A stretch of 64,000 bases of DNA from Delftia tsuruhatensis (GTDB taxonomy: Bacteria > Pseudomonadota > Gammaproteobacteria > Burkholderiales > Burkholderiaceae_C), in the NCBI RefSeq assembly GCF_903815225.1, contig NZ_LR813084.1, positions 4,612,001 through 4,676,000 of the forward strand. The letters run 5' to 3'. Positions 25,501-35,269 of the stretch are shown here, piece after piece; within the stretch, counting starts at the first letter, position 1, and each line of letters opens with the position of its first letter. Both the position numbers and the translations under genes were made by a program. The notes below the pieces were generated by a model. It was not told the origin of the DNA. It made no database searches and worked only from the letters and a program-made list of their open reading frames with translations.

Positions 25501-26889
25501 ATGGCCGACTTCCAAGACATACAGCAACGAGAAACCGGCCTGCGCCAGCAACTGTCCGCCGCCCAGATGGTGATGATCGCCATCGGCGGCGCCATCGGCA
25601 CGGGCCTGTTCATGGGCAGCGCCTTCGCCATCGGCTTTGCCGGGCCCAGCGTGCTGCTCAGCTATGGCATCGGGGCGCTGATCTCGCTGCTGCTCATGGG
25701 TTGCCTGGCCGAGATGACGGTGGCCCATCCCACCTCGGGCTCCTTCGGCGCCTACGCCGAGCACTACATCGGCCCGCTGGCCGGCTTCATGGTCCGCTAT
25801 GCCTACTGGGCCGCCGTGGTGCTGGCCGTGGGCATGGAGGTGACGGCCATCGGCATCTACATGGGCTACTGGTTTCCCGACGTGCCGCGCTGGATCTGGG
25901 TGGTGGTTTTCTCGGGCGCGCTGATCGCCGTCAACGCCAGCAGCGTCAAGGCCTTCGGCCAGGTCGAGTACGGCTTTTCCATGGTCAAGATCGTGGCCAT
26001 CGTGGCCTTCATCCTGATCGGCGCCTGGGTAGTCTTCGGCTCGCAGCCCCAGGGCATCGGCCTTTTCAACTACACGGTCCATGGCGGCTTCTTCCCCAAG
26101 GGACTGTGGGGCACCTGGGTGGCCGTGATCATCGCCATCTTCAGCTACCTGAGCCTGGAGGCCGTGGCGGTGGCGGCCGGCGAGGCCGAGGACCCCAGGC
26201 GCGCCATCACCCGGGCCTTTCGCACCACCATGGCGCGCCTGGTGATCTTCTACCTGCTGACGCTGGCGCTGATGCTGGCCATCGTGCCCTGGCCGCAGGC
26301 CGGCACGGACAAGAGCCCCTTCGTGAAGGTGATGGAGATCATCGGCATCCCCGGTGCCGCCAGCATCATCAACTTCGTGGTGCTGGTGGCGGCGCTGTCG
26401 GCCATGAACAGCCAGCTGTATGTCACCTCGCGCATGATGTTCAGCCTCTCGCGCGGCGGCTTCGCGCCCGCGGTTTTCGGTCGCCTGAACAGCCGGGGCG
26501 TGCCCGTGGCGGCGATCGCCATCTCCTGCCTGGGCATCGCCGTGGCCGTGGCCGTGAACCTGTGGAAACCCGAGGGCTCGCTGCTGTGGATGATGTCCGT
26601 GTCCATGTTCGGCGCCATGTTCACCTGGTTCATGATCTTCGTGACCCATCTGTTCTTCCGCACGCGCTGGTCGCGCGAGCACCCCGGCCAGCGCCTGCAG
26701 TTCCGCATGTGGGGCTATCCGCTGTTCACGCTGGCGGGCGCTGCGCTGATGCTGGGCGTGATCGTCACCACCTATTTCACCGAGGTCTTCCACATGACGC
26801 TGATCACGGGCCTGCCTTTCCTGGCCCTGCTGGCCCTGGCCTATGCGCTGTGGTACCGGCCCCGCGCACAGGCGCGCAGCAAGGACTGA
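25501..26889 (+). CDS. Aromatic amino acid permease (APC family), copy 2
   Basis: This 462-residue protein matches the product of 19781-21172 over its whole length with no gaps in the first two thirds: MIAIGGAIGTGLFMGSAFAIGF, GCLAEMTVAHPTSGSFGAYAEHY and the same order of 12 spans. The two differ mainly at span edges and in the C-terminal tail. It is followed 4 bases later by kynB and so heads a permease-kynB-kynU unit, making tryptophan or kynurenine uptake the likely role. Confidence 0.88.
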   Translation: MADFQDIQQRETGLRQQLSAAQMVMIAIGGAIGTGLFMGSAFAIGFAGPSVLLSYGIGALISLLLMGCLAEMTVAHPTSGSFGAYAEHYIGPLAGFMVRYAYWAAVVLAVGMEVTAIGIYMGYWFPDVPRWIWVVVFSGALIAVNASSVKAFGQVEYGFSMVKIVAIVAFILIGAWVVFGSQPQGIGLFNYTVHGGFFPKGLWGTWVAVIIAIFSYLSLEAVAVAAGEAEDPRRAITRAFRTTMARLVIFYLLTLALMLAIVPWPQAGTDKSPFVKVMEIIGIPGAASIINFVVLVAALSAMNSQLYVTSRMMFSLSRGGFAPAVFGRLNSRGVPVAAIAISCLGIAVAVAVNLWKPEGSLLWMMSVSMFGAMFTWFMIFVTHLFFRTRWSREHPGQRLQFRMWGYPLFTLAGAALMLGVIVTTYFTEVFHMTLITGLPFLALLALAYALWYRPRAQARSKD

Positions 26890-26893
26890 AACC

Positions 26894-27523
26894 ATGACCC
26901 GCAGACTCTGGGACATCTCCCCGGCCGTCCAGGCCGCCAGCCCCGTCTTTCCGGGCGACACGCCCTACCGCCAGCAGTGGTGCGCCACCATCGGCCCCGG
27001 CTGCCCGGTCAACGTCAGTGCCATCACGCTGTCGCCCCATGTGGGCGCGCATGCCGATGCGCCGCTGCACTACGACGCCGATGGCGCCCCGATCGGACAC
27101 GTCGACCTGGAGGCCTTCCTGGGCCCCTGCCGCGTGATCCATGCCATCGCCAGGGGGCCGCTGATCGAGTGGGAACACATTGCCCACGCCGTGGCGGATC
27201 TTCCGCCGCGCGTGCTGGTGCGCACCTACGAGCGCGCGCCCACGGCCTGGGACCCGGAGCTGCCGGCCTACGCCCCTGCCACGGTGGAGCGCCTGGCCGA
27301 TCGGGGCGTGCGGCTCATAGGCATCGACACGGCCAGCATCGATCCGGCCAGCAGCAAAAGCCTGGACAGCCACCAGGTGATCCGCCGCCGCGGCCTGCGC
27401 GTGCTGGAGAACCTGGTGCTGGACGACGTGCCCGAAGGCGACTACGAGCTGATCGCCCTGCCGCTCAAGCTGGTCGAGGCCGACGCCTCGCCCGTGCGCG
27501 CCGTGTTGCGCGCCCTGGCCTGA
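26894..27523 (+). CDS. kynB: Kynurenine formamidase
   Basis: KynB hydrolyses N-formylkynurenine to kynurenine and formate. The 209-residue protein is the bacterial cyclase-like type: it starts [25 protein letters not shown] and has the metal-binding [16 protein letters not shown] motif, [35 protein letters not shown] and a C-terminal [20 protein letters not shown], all typical of KynB. It follows the permease by 4 bases and precedes kynU by 70 bases. Confidence 0.95.
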   Translation: MTRRLWDISPAVQAASPVFPGDTPYRQQWCATIGPGCPVNVSAITLSPHVGAHADAPLHYDADGAPIGHVDLEAFLGPCRVIHAIARGPLIEWEHIAHAVADLPPRVLVRTYERAPTAWDPELPAYAPATVERLADRGVRLIGIDTASIDPASSKSLDSHQVIRRRGLRVLENLVLDDVPEGDYELIALPLKLVEADASPVRAVLRALA

Positions 27524-27543
27524 ACCCTTCCCCGTTTCCCCTG

Positions 27544-27566
27544 CGGCGCCGGCCTGTCCGGCGCCG
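27544..27566 (+). other. Hairpin between kynB and kynU
   Basis: CGGCGCCGG and CCGGCGCCG form a perfect 9-pair stem with a CCTGT loop. There is no T run, so it is not a standard terminator; it could stabilise or process the kynB-kynU message. Confidence 0.5.
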
Positions 27567-27593
27567 TGTGCCATTGACCTCCAAGGAGAACCC

Positions 27594-28898
27594 GTGACAA
27601 GCCTGCAAGACTGCCTGGCGCTGGATGCCCAAGACCCGCTGCGCGCCCTGCGCGCGCAATTCACCCTGCCCGAAGGCGTGATCTACCTGGACGGCAATTC
27701 GCTGGGCGCCAGCCCCAAGGCCGCCGCGGCGCGCGTGGCCGAGGTCGTGCAGCAGGAATGGGCCCAGGGCCTGATCCGCTCCTGGAACGACGCCGGCTGG
27801 ATCAGCCTGCCGCAGCGCCTGGGCGACCAGTTCGCGCCCTGGATCGGCGTGGGCGCGGGCGAGCTGGTCTTCACCGACACCACCTCGATCAACCTCTACA
27901 AGGTGCTGACGGCCGCTGCCCGCATCGCACGCGAGGACGCGCCGCAGCGCAAGCGCCTGATCAGCGAGCGCAGCAACTTCCCCACCGACCTCTACATCGC
28001 CCAGTCGGTCTGCCAGGAGTACGGACTGGAGCTGGTGCTGCTCGAACCCGAGGAGATCGCCGCTGCGCTGACCGAGGAGGTCGCCATCTGCATGCTCACC
28101 CATGTCAACTACCGCACGGGCGCCATGCACGACATGGCCGCCGTGACGGCCGCCGCACATGGCAAGGGCATTCTGTGCGTCTGGGACCTGTGCCACAGCG
28201 CGGGCGCCGTGCCCGTGGACCTCAAGGGCGCCGACGCCGACTTCGCCATCGGCTGCAGCTACAAGTACCTCAATGGCGGCCCCGGCGCGCCGGCCTTCGT
28301 CTGGGCGCATCCGCGCCTGATCAACCGCTTCTGGCAGCCGCTGTCGGGCTGGTTCGGCCATGCCGAGCCCTTCCGGTTCGTGCCCGACTACCATCCTGCC
28401 CAGGGCATCCAGCGCTATCTGTGCGGCACCCAGCCCATGGTCAGCATGAGCGTGCTGCAATGCGGGCTCGATGTGTTCACGGCCGTGGAGCCGCTGGGCG
28501 GCATGGATGTGCTGCGCGGGAAATCGCTGGCGCTCACCGACCTGTTCATCGCCCTGGTCGAGGAACGCTGCCAGGGCCACGGCCTGGGCCTGGCCACGCC
28601 GCGCGAGCATGGCCGGCGCGGCTCCCAGGTCTGCCTGACGCGCGAGGAAGGCCTGGGCGTGGACGGCAAGGACAGCGGTGCCTACGCCATCGTCCAGGCC
28701 CTGATCGCGCGTGGCGTCATCGGCGACTTCCGCAAGGGCGACGGCACCGGCCTGCACAAGGACATCCTGCGCTTCGGCTTCACACCGCTGTACGTGGGCT
28801 TCGGGGATGTGTGGAACGCCGTCGAGCACCTGCGCCAGGTGCTGGAATCGGGCGAATGGCGCCAACCGGAGTTCAACCGCATCAACGCGGTGACCTGA
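27594..28898 (+). CDS. kynU: Kynureninase
   Basis: KynU is a PLP enzyme that cleaves kynurenine to anthranilate and alanine. The 434-residue protein has [50 protein letters not shown] with the PLP-contacting aspartate, and the PLP lysine in [19 protein letters not shown]. It starts with GTG at 27594, supported by AAGGAG 6 bases ahead. It converges on the AlkA-like gene with 11 bases between. Confidence 0.95.
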   Translation: MTSLQDCLALDAQDPLRALRAQFTLPEGVIYLDGNSLGASPKAAAARVAEVVQQEWAQGLIRSWNDAGWISLPQRLGDQFAPWIGVGAGELVFTDTTSINLYKVLTAAARIAREDAPQRKRLISERSNFPTDLYIAQSVCQEYGLELVLLEPEEIAAALTEEVAICMLTHVNYRTGAMHDMAAVTAAAHGKGILCVWDLCHSAGAVPVDLKGADADFAIGCSYKYLNGGPGAPAFVWAHPRLINRFWQPLSGWFGHAEPFRFVPDYHPAQGIQRYLCGTQPMVSMSVLQCGLDVFTAVEPLGGMDVLRGKSLALTDLFIALVEERCQGHGLGLATPREHGRRGSQVCLTREEGLGVDGKDSGAYAIVQALIARGVIGDFRKGDGTGLHKDILRFGFTPLYVGFGDVWNAVEHLRQVLESGEWRQPEFNRINAVT

Positions 28899-28909
28899 GC
28901 CCGCAGCGC

Positions 28910-29889
28910 TCAGAAGGCCATGGACGACAGCGAGGCCCACAGGTGGGCGGCGACCAGGGCCCGCCAGGGCGCGAAGTCGCGCAGCCACAGCTCGGTCTGC
29001 CTGGCATCCATGGCCTCCACCTGCAGCAGGCGCGCCAGCGCCCGGCGCACGGCCACATCACCATGCAATGGCCCGTCGAGATGGCCATAGCCGCGCAGCA
29101 GCGTGTAGTTCACGGTCCAGGGGCCTATGCCCTTGACGGCCAGCAGTCGTTCGGCGATCTTCTCGGCCGGGACAACGGGCTGCGCGGCCCAGTCGTCCAG
29201 CGGCAGCTCGCCCGCCTGCACGGCCTGCGCCAGCAGGCGCAGCGTCTGCGTCTTTCCTTGGGAAAACCCGGCCGCGCGCAGGTCCTGCTCCCCCAGTTGC
29301 GCCACCTGGGCCGCCTCGGGCATGCACCACAGCTGCTGCGGAGCGTCGGCATGGTCATCGTGCAGCGATACCGGCCGACCCGCAGCGGCGATCAGGCGCC
29401 GGCGCAGCGAAACGGCGGCAGCCACACTGATCTGCTGGCCGGTGACGGCCCAGCTCAAGGCCTCCCAGGGCGTGCAGGCCGCCGGCACGTGCAGGCCATG
29501 CTGGCGCACCAGCAGCGGGCCCAACTGCGCATGGCGGCCAAAGCGGCGCTCGAAGCGTTCCACATCCTGCGACAGGCCGAACATGCGCCCGAGCATGGCG
29601 GCCAGCGCTTCATCGATGGCCTGCTCCTGCCCCGCACCATCCGGCAGGCTCCAGCGGGCCTGGACCAGTGTTCCTTTCCCGGACTGCTCCACCAGCGCCA
29701 GGGTCAACAGCGTGGGCTGGCCCCGCCACATCAGTCCCTTGTGCATGCGCAGGCCACTGGCATCCTGCACATCGCATTCGGACAGGCGCTGGGCGTCACG
29801 CCGGTGAAAGCCCCAGAACTCGGCCATGCGGTAGCCGACCGGCAGCACCAGGGACTGCTCGGCCCGGCGTGGCGCCTTCGCGGCGCGCC

Positions 29890-29893
<4 letters not shown>
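28910..29893 (-). CDS. DNA-3-methyladenine glycosylase II-like (AlkA-type HhH-GPD)
   Basis: The 327-residue protein resembles AlkA-type glycosylases that remove alkylated bases. The C-terminal half has TPWEALSWAVTGQQISVAAAVSLRRRLI, the helix-hairpin-helix LLAVKGIGPWTVNYTLLRGYG and the catalytic aspartate in LHGDVAVRRAL. The N-terminal part is the TBP-like AlkA domain. Its start overlaps the stop of the Ada-like gene by 4 bases, so the two form an alkylation-repair operon. It lies between kynU and the second kynA, unrelated to tryptophan metabolism. Confidence 0.88.
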
Positions 29894-30774
<881 letters not shown>

Positions 30775-30937
30775 GGCTTGGGTGGGCACGGCTCGTCTTT
30801 CTGGGTCATCGGATGCCCTACTCTACGCAGCCTGGCGCCCGCGCGCATCCCGCTTCTTGCAAGCCGCAGGATTGCTGCGCGGGATTCGGTTACGCTGCGC
30901 GCTGCATTTTCCGCGTCGAGACTTGCGAGACTCCCAC

Positions 30938-31813
30938 ATGACCACCGAACACTCCGGCTGCCCCCTGCACAGCCCTGGCAGCACCGAATCCATCGTCCAC
31001 GAAGAGCGCGCCCAGCTGGACTTCAGCCAGTCCATGAGCTATGGCGACTACCTGCACCTGGACCAGATCCTCACCGCACAGCACCCCCTCTCGCCCGCCC
31101 ATGACGAGATGCTCTTCATCATCCAGCACCAGACCAGCGAGCTGTGGATGAAGCTCATGCTCCACGAAGTCCGCGCCGCCACGGCCGCCATCGCCGGCGG
31201 CACCCGCGCCGACGCCTTCAAGATGCTCGCACGCGTCAGCCGCATCATGGAGCAGCTCGTCAGCGCCTGGACCGTGCTGTCCACCATGACCCCGCCCGAG
31301 TACACGGCCATGCGTCCCTACCTGGCCAACTCCAGCGGCTTCCAGAGCTACCAGTACCGCTGCATCGAGTTCTCCCTGGGCAACAAGAACGCCGCCATGC
31401 TCCAACCGCATGCCCATCGCCCCGACCTGCTCGCCCAGGTCGAGGCGGCATGGCGCACTCCATCGCTGTACGACGTCTCCCTGCAACTGCTGGCCCGCGA
31501 AGGCATCCAGGTGCCCGCGGACCGGCTCGAACGCGACTGGACCCAGCCCTACGAGGCCAGCGAAGGCGTCAAGGAGGCCTGGATCACGGTCTACCGCGAC
31601 CCGCATGCGCACTGGGACCTGTACCAGCTCGGCGAAAAGCTCGCCGACATCGAGGATGCCTTCCGCCTGTGGCGCTTTCGCCACCTGACCACGGTGGAGC
31701 GCGTCATCGGCTTCAAGCGCGGCACAGGCGGCACCGGCGGCGTCAGCTACCTGCGCAAGATGCTGGACGTGGTGCTGTTCCCCGAGATCTGGGCCCTGCG
31801 CACCGAGCTGTGA
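30938..31813 (+). CDS. kynA: Tryptophan 2,3-dioxygenase, copy 2
   Basis: This 291-residue KynA has the same core as copy 1: [58 protein letters not shown] and [28 protein letters not shown] with the haem histidine. No catalytic residue appears lost in either copy. It is 2 kb beyond kynU with the repair genes between, has its own upstream region of 163 bases, and is followed by a hairpin and an MFS transporter. It probably acts with kynB-kynU while copy 1 serves the aminotransferase unit; this split is inferred. Confidence 0.95.
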   Translation: MTTEHSGCPLHSPGSTESIVHEERAQLDFSQSMSYGDYLHLDQILTAQHPLSPAHDEMLFIIQHQTSELWMKLMLHEVRAATAAIAGGTRADAFKMLARVSRIMEQLVSAWTVLSTMTPPEYTAMRPYLANSSGFQSYQYRCIEFSLGNKNAAMLQPHAHRPDLLAQVEAAWRTPSLYDVSLQLLAREGIQVPADRLERDWTQPYEASEGVKEAWITVYRDPHAHWDLYQLGEKLADIEDAFRLWRFRHLTTVERVIGFKRGTGGTGGVSYLRKMLDVVLFPEIWALRTEL

Positions 31814-31823
31814 CCACCTGCCC

Positions 31824-31847
31824 GCCACCGCGGCAGGCCGCGGTGGC
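31824..31847 (+). other. Hairpin after kynA copy 2
   Basis: GCCACCGCGG and CCGCGGTGGC form a perfect 10-pair stem with a CAGG loop, 10 bases after the kynA stop. It has no T run; it may be a weak terminator or a message-stabilising element. Confidence 0.5.
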
Positions 31848-31898
31848 GACAGCAGGCATGCGTGCAAACGGTTAAGCTGCGGCGCCAGGAGAACCACC

Positions 31899-33200
31899 GT
31901 GTCCGCAGCGCCAGAACCATCCCCACACAACAACGCAGACCCGCTCACCCCATCAGCCTCCCCGGCGGCAGCACCGCCCCGCAGCCAGCTGCTGTGGGCC
32001 ATGCTGCTGTCCCTGCTCTCGGCCTTTGCGCTGAGCCAGGCCTTTCGCACCATCACCTCCGTCATGGCCACGGGGCTGCAGCAGGACTTCGGCCTCACGG
32101 CACAGTCCCTGGGAGCCTTCGCAGGGCTGTTCGGCCTGTCCTTCGGCGTGGCCCAGCTGCTCATGGGCATCGGCATGGACCTGTATGGCCTGCGGCGCAC
32201 GGTGCTGCTGTCGTTTCCACTGGCCATCGCGGGCTCCGTGCTGTCGGCCACCGCTGCGGGCTATGGCTGGCTGATGGTGGGCCAGTTGCTCATCGGCGTG
32301 GGCTGCTCGCCGGCCTTTCTGGCCTGCACCATGTTCATCTCCCGCCACTTTCCCATCGAGCGCTTCGCCTTCCTGTCGGGCGTGGGCATGGGCGTGGGCG
32401 GGTTGGGGCTGCTGTTCACGGGCACGCCTCTGGCCTGGCTGGTCCAGCACTTCGGCTGGCGCTCGGGCTTCGCGCTGCTGGCCGTGATGGCCGCCGCCTC
32501 CTGGCTGCTGATCTGGTGGCGCGTGCATGAGCCGGCCCATGCCGGCACGAAGCCCGCCGTGCGCGAGAGCTGGGGCGTGGCCGTGCGGCGCATGGCGCAG
32601 CTGTTCACGCTGCCGCATACGCTGGGCATCATGATCCTGGCCATGGCCTGCTATGCCTCCTTCCTGTCGCTGCGCGGGCTGTGGCTGGGGCCCCTGCTCA
32701 TCCACCGCTACGACTTCTCGCTGGTGGAAAGCGGCAACGTGGCGCTGATCGTGTCGCTGATCTCGCTGTTCAGCCCGGCCTTCTTCGGCCGCATGGACCC
32801 GGGCGCGGCGCGGCGCCGGCGCTGGATCAACAACTACTCCCTGCTCATGGGCAGCCTGTTCCTGGTCATGGCCTTCCTCCACCACGCCTGGGCCAACGTG
32901 GCCCTGATCTTCGCCATGGGCCTGCTGTCAGGCTATTCGGTGCTGCAGTACGCCGATGTGCGCTCGTCCTACCCGCCTGAACTCACCGGCCGCGCGCTGT
33001 CGCTGTTCACCATGGCCATGTTCCTGGGCGTGGCCCTGGTCCAATGGTTCACGGGCTGGGTGGCAGCCTGGGCCGAGGCCTGGGGCGTGGAGCCCTACCA
33101 GGCCGTGATGGTGTCCATCGCAGCCACCCTGGTCGGCGCCTCCACGGCCTTCCGCTTCCTGCCGTCCTCGCCGCTGCTGCGCCAGGCATCGGCCGTGTAG
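31899..33200 (+). CDS. MFS transporter
   Basis: The 433-residue protein has 12 hydrophobic segments and the major facilitator pattern, with an MGIGMDLYGLRRTVLLSFPLAIAGS loop resembling motif A between spans 2 and 3. It starts with GTG at 31899, supported by AGGAG 8 bases ahead; the first 30 residues are Pro/Ala/Ser-rich and hydrophilic. The substrate is unknown. Position after kynA suggests transport of tryptophan catabolites such as anthranilate or kynurenine. It converges on the flavin monooxygenase gene. Confidence 0.85.
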   Translation: MSAAPEPSPHNNADPLTPSASPAAAPPRSQLLWAMLLSLLSAFALSQAFRTITSVMATGLQQDFGLTAQSLGAFAGLFGLSFGVAQLLMGIGMDLYGLRRTVLLSFPLAIAGSVLSATAAGYGWLMVGQLLIGVGCSPAFLACTMFISRHFPIERFAFLSGVGMGVGGLGLLFTGTPLAWLVQHFGWRSGFALLAVMAAASWLLIWWRVHEPAHAGTKPAVRESWGVAVRRMAQLFTLPHTLGIMILAMACYASFLSLRGLWLGPLLIHRYDFSLVESGNVALIVSLISLFSPAFFGRMDPGAARRRRWINNYSLLMGSLFLVMAFLHHAWANVALIFAMGLLSGYSVLQYADVRSSYPPELTGRALSLFTMAMFLGVALVQWFTGWVAAWAEAWGVEPYQAVMVSIAATLVGASTAFRFLPSSPLLRQASAV

Positions 33201-33210
33201 AAGACACGGG

Positions 33211-34419
33211 CTACAAGGCGTTGGCCGCGGAGCCATCGCCCCGATACAGCCAGGGCAGATCCATCAGCCGGGGGCCCAGCAGGCGCAATGACAGATCACG
33301 CCCCCAGCGCACGGGGCCCGTGGCATGGAAAATGCGGCCATTGCGCTGCGAGCGGGCCTGCACGCGCGCATTGCGCTGCCAGCGGTTGAGTGCATAGCGG
33401 CGCAGGCGCATGTTCACATCCAGGTCATGCATGGCCAGGGCCCGCTGCAGTTCCGCCGCATCCTCGATGGCCATGCCCGCGCCCTGGGCCAGATAGGGCC
33501 GCATGGGATGGGCCGCATCGCCAAGCAAGGCCACCACGCCGCGCGCCATCTGCGCGGCCGACTGCACGGGCGGCCGGTCGCCCACGGGCCACAGCCGCCA
33601 ATCGCCACCTGCGGCAGGCACATGCTGGATCAGGTCCAGCAGCTCGGGGCAACTGCCTTGCAGCGCCTGCACGAGATCGGCCAGATTGCCGGCATGGTCC
33701 CAGCTCGCCAAGTCTTCGGGGGCTGGTCCCTGGACGATGACCACCAGATTCTGCAATTCGCCGCGGCGCACCGGGTACTGGATGGCATGCAGGCGCGAGC
33801 CCAGCCAAGCCGTGACGTCGGTGGCACGCAGCCGCCTGGGCAACTGGGCCTGGCGCACCAGCGCCCGATAGGCCAGATGCCCCGTGACGCGCGGCGGACC
33901 GTCGCCCAGCAGTTGCTGGCGCAGCACGCTGCGCACGCCATCGGCGGCCACCAGGGCGTCGCCCTCGATCAGCTTGCCGCCCTGGGTCCGCACCGTGACC
34001 ACGCCCTCGTTCTCGGAAAAGCCTTCGATGGGCTGCCCCAGGTTCAGGTGCATGCCCTCGTAGGTCTGGGCGGCCTCCCGCAGCAATTGCTGCAGATCGG
34101 CGCGGTGGATGGTGGCATAGGCCGCCCCGTAGCGGTGGACCGATTCGCTGCCCAGCGTCATCCGGGCCAGTTCCTGCCCGGTGGCCGCGCTGCGTACCCG
34201 CAGACAGCCGGGCAGGGCCACCACCTGCTGCAAAGGCTTTTGCAGGCCCCAGGCCTGCAGCCGGCGCACGACGTTCGGCCCCAGCTGTATGCCGGCCCCC
34301 ACCTCGCTGAGCTGGGGAGCTTGCTCAAAAAGTCGCACCTCCCAGCCAGCCCGCGACGCACCTATCGCTGCGGCCAGGCCGCCAATGCCGCCACCGGCGA
34401 TCAACACCTGCTTGTTCAT
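33211..34419 (-). CDS. FAD-dependent aromatic monooxygenase (3-hydroxybenzoate 6-/salicylate hydroxylase type)
   Basis: The 402-residue flavoprotein has the FAD-binding GGGIGG motif at residues 9-14 (VLIAGGGIGGLAAAIGASRAG), the DG motif (ALVAADGVRSVLRQQLL) and the second FAD motif LLGDAAHPMRPYLAQGAGMAIEDAAEL. This is the single-component aromatic hydroxylase family. The sequence is closest in style to 3-hydroxybenzoate 6-hydroxylase and salicylate hydroxylase. An aromatic product of tryptophan breakdown is a possible substrate, but it lacks the hydrophobic C-terminal tail usual in kynurenine 3-monooxygenase. ATG 34419 is at the conserved N-terminus. Confidence 0.85.
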   Translation of the reverse strand: MNKQVLIAGGGIGGLAAAIGASRAGWEVRLFEQAPQLSEVGAGIQLGPNVVRRLQAWGLQKPLQQVVALPGCLRVRSAATGQELARMTLGSESVHRYGAAYATIHRADLQQLLREAAQTYEGMHLNLGQPIEGFSENEGVVTVRTQGGKLIEGDALVAADGVRSVLRQQLLGDGPPRVTGHLAYRALVRQAQLPRRLRATDVTAWLGSRLHAIQYPVRRGELQNLVVIVQGPAPEDLASWDHAGNLADLVQALQGSCPELLDLIQHVPAAGGDWRLWPVGDRPPVQSAAQMARGVVALLGDAAHPMRPYLAQGAGMAIEDAAELQRALAMHDLDVNMRLRRYALNRWQRNARVQARSQRNGRIFHATGPVRWGRDLSLRLLGPRLMDLPWLYRGDGSAANAL

Positions 34420-34832
34420 GCGCCTATTGTGCCCCTGCCGCCCCCCGGTGAACGAGGGGACAAAGATTAACAAACCACATGCGCATGAAGAAAATCAAGA
34501 AGTTACAGGAAATTTTCCGAAAACCACGTTCAACGGCTTATCGACCGCGCAAGAAGACAAAGAATCTCGCAAGCGCTGGCGAGATTGGGTGCCACACGGC
34601 CTCCGGTCAGCATGCTCCCACCCCACCCGTGAGGTTTTGCCAGCCGGCCAGGAAAATTTCCGTGCCCATACCGGACACACCGCAGATGACAGGCATTCCC
34701 GATCAGCCGGCTTTCCCGCAAATAGGCTGGCCGCCATGGGAATCCACCCGGCACATTCCCACTTCCGGGTGGCTTCTTCCCACTGGCACCCCGTCCAAGG
34801 CGCGATTTTCATCACAAGGTGGAACGACCATG
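34420..34832. other. 413-base stretch without a supported gene
   Basis: The stretch is less GC-rich than its surroundings and holds only short frames with no recognisable motif or ribosome-binding site. It serves as upstream region for the monooxygenase and downstream region for the H-NS gene. Confidence 0.5.
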
Positions 34833-34856
34833 AAAAAAGCCCGCTCAGGGCGGGCT
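34833..34856 (-). terminator. Intrinsic terminator of the H-NS-family gene
   Basis: On the minus strand AGCCCGC (34850-34856) and GCGGGCT (34838-34844) form a 7-pair stem followed by a T run at 34838-34833. Confidence 0.8.
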
Positions 34857-34878
34857 CTTTCATGCGCGGGAAAGACGA

Positions 34879-35169
34879 TCAGATGGCGAATTTCTCGCGA
34901 TCCTGATTCTGGATCCACTTCGGCGGCTTGCCGCGGCCTGTCCACGTCTGGCCGGTGGCGGGATCGCGGTACTTCGGAGCCACCTTGGCGCCAGTGGAGC
35001 CGGCGGCACGGCCACGCGCCGGAGGAAATACGTCGTCAGCCGTCAGGCCATATTCGGCAATCAAATTGCGCACCTTGCCCACTGCATCGGAAAGTTCCCG
35101 CTTGCGTGCCTCCTGGATCTGTTGCTCCAGTTCCTGTCGCTGCTTCAGCAGTTCCTTGTATGAGCTCAT
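34879..35169 (-). CDS. H-NS-family nucleoid-associated protein
   Basis: The 96-residue product has an N-terminal coiled-coil (ELLKQRQELEQQIQEARKRELSDAVGKVRNLIAEYG) for oligomerisation, a linker with PPARGRAAGSTGAKVAPKYRD, and the C-terminal DNA-binding motif TWTGRGKPPKW of the H-NS family (Bph3/Xrv type). It binds AT-rich DNA and silences acquired genes. It is a single-gene unit with its own -10 element and terminator. Comamonadaceae often carry several paralogues, so the symbol hns is not assigned. Confidence 0.93.
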   Translation of the reverse strand: MSSYKELLKQRQELEQQIQEARKRELSDAVGKVRNLIAEYGLTADDVFPPARGRAAGSTGAKVAPKYRDPATGQTWTGRGKPPKWIQNQDREKFAI

Positions 35170-35202
35170 GGTATGCGCCTTGAAAGTGGTTTATGAAGCT
35201 CC

Positions 35203-35208
35203 ATTATA
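35203..35208 (-). promoter_or_regulatory. -10 element of the H-NS-family gene
   Basis: A perfect TATAAT on the minus strand lies 34 bases ahead of the start codon. The best -35 candidate, TTGCCC at 35228-35233, is 19 bases away, slightly too far. A GCCCC/GGGGC inverted repeat overlaps it. Confidence 0.5.
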
Positions 35209-35269
35209 AAAACACAATGCCCCGGTGGGGCAACCATCATGTAAGCAAAATCCACAATATCGCTGATGC

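Noticed and set aside
33211..34419. Kynurenine 3-monooxygenase as the identity of the flavin monooxygenase
   Set aside because: The family is right but the motifs look more like salicylate/3-hydroxybenzoate hydroxylases, and no haaO or kynurenine 3-monooxygenase partner gene is present.
34479..34900. Frames on both strands in the gap before the H-NS gene, including a Lys-rich start MRMKKIKKLQEIFRK
   Set aside because: No ribosome-binding site, no family resemblance, and the frame runs through the H-NS terminator and gene on the other strand.
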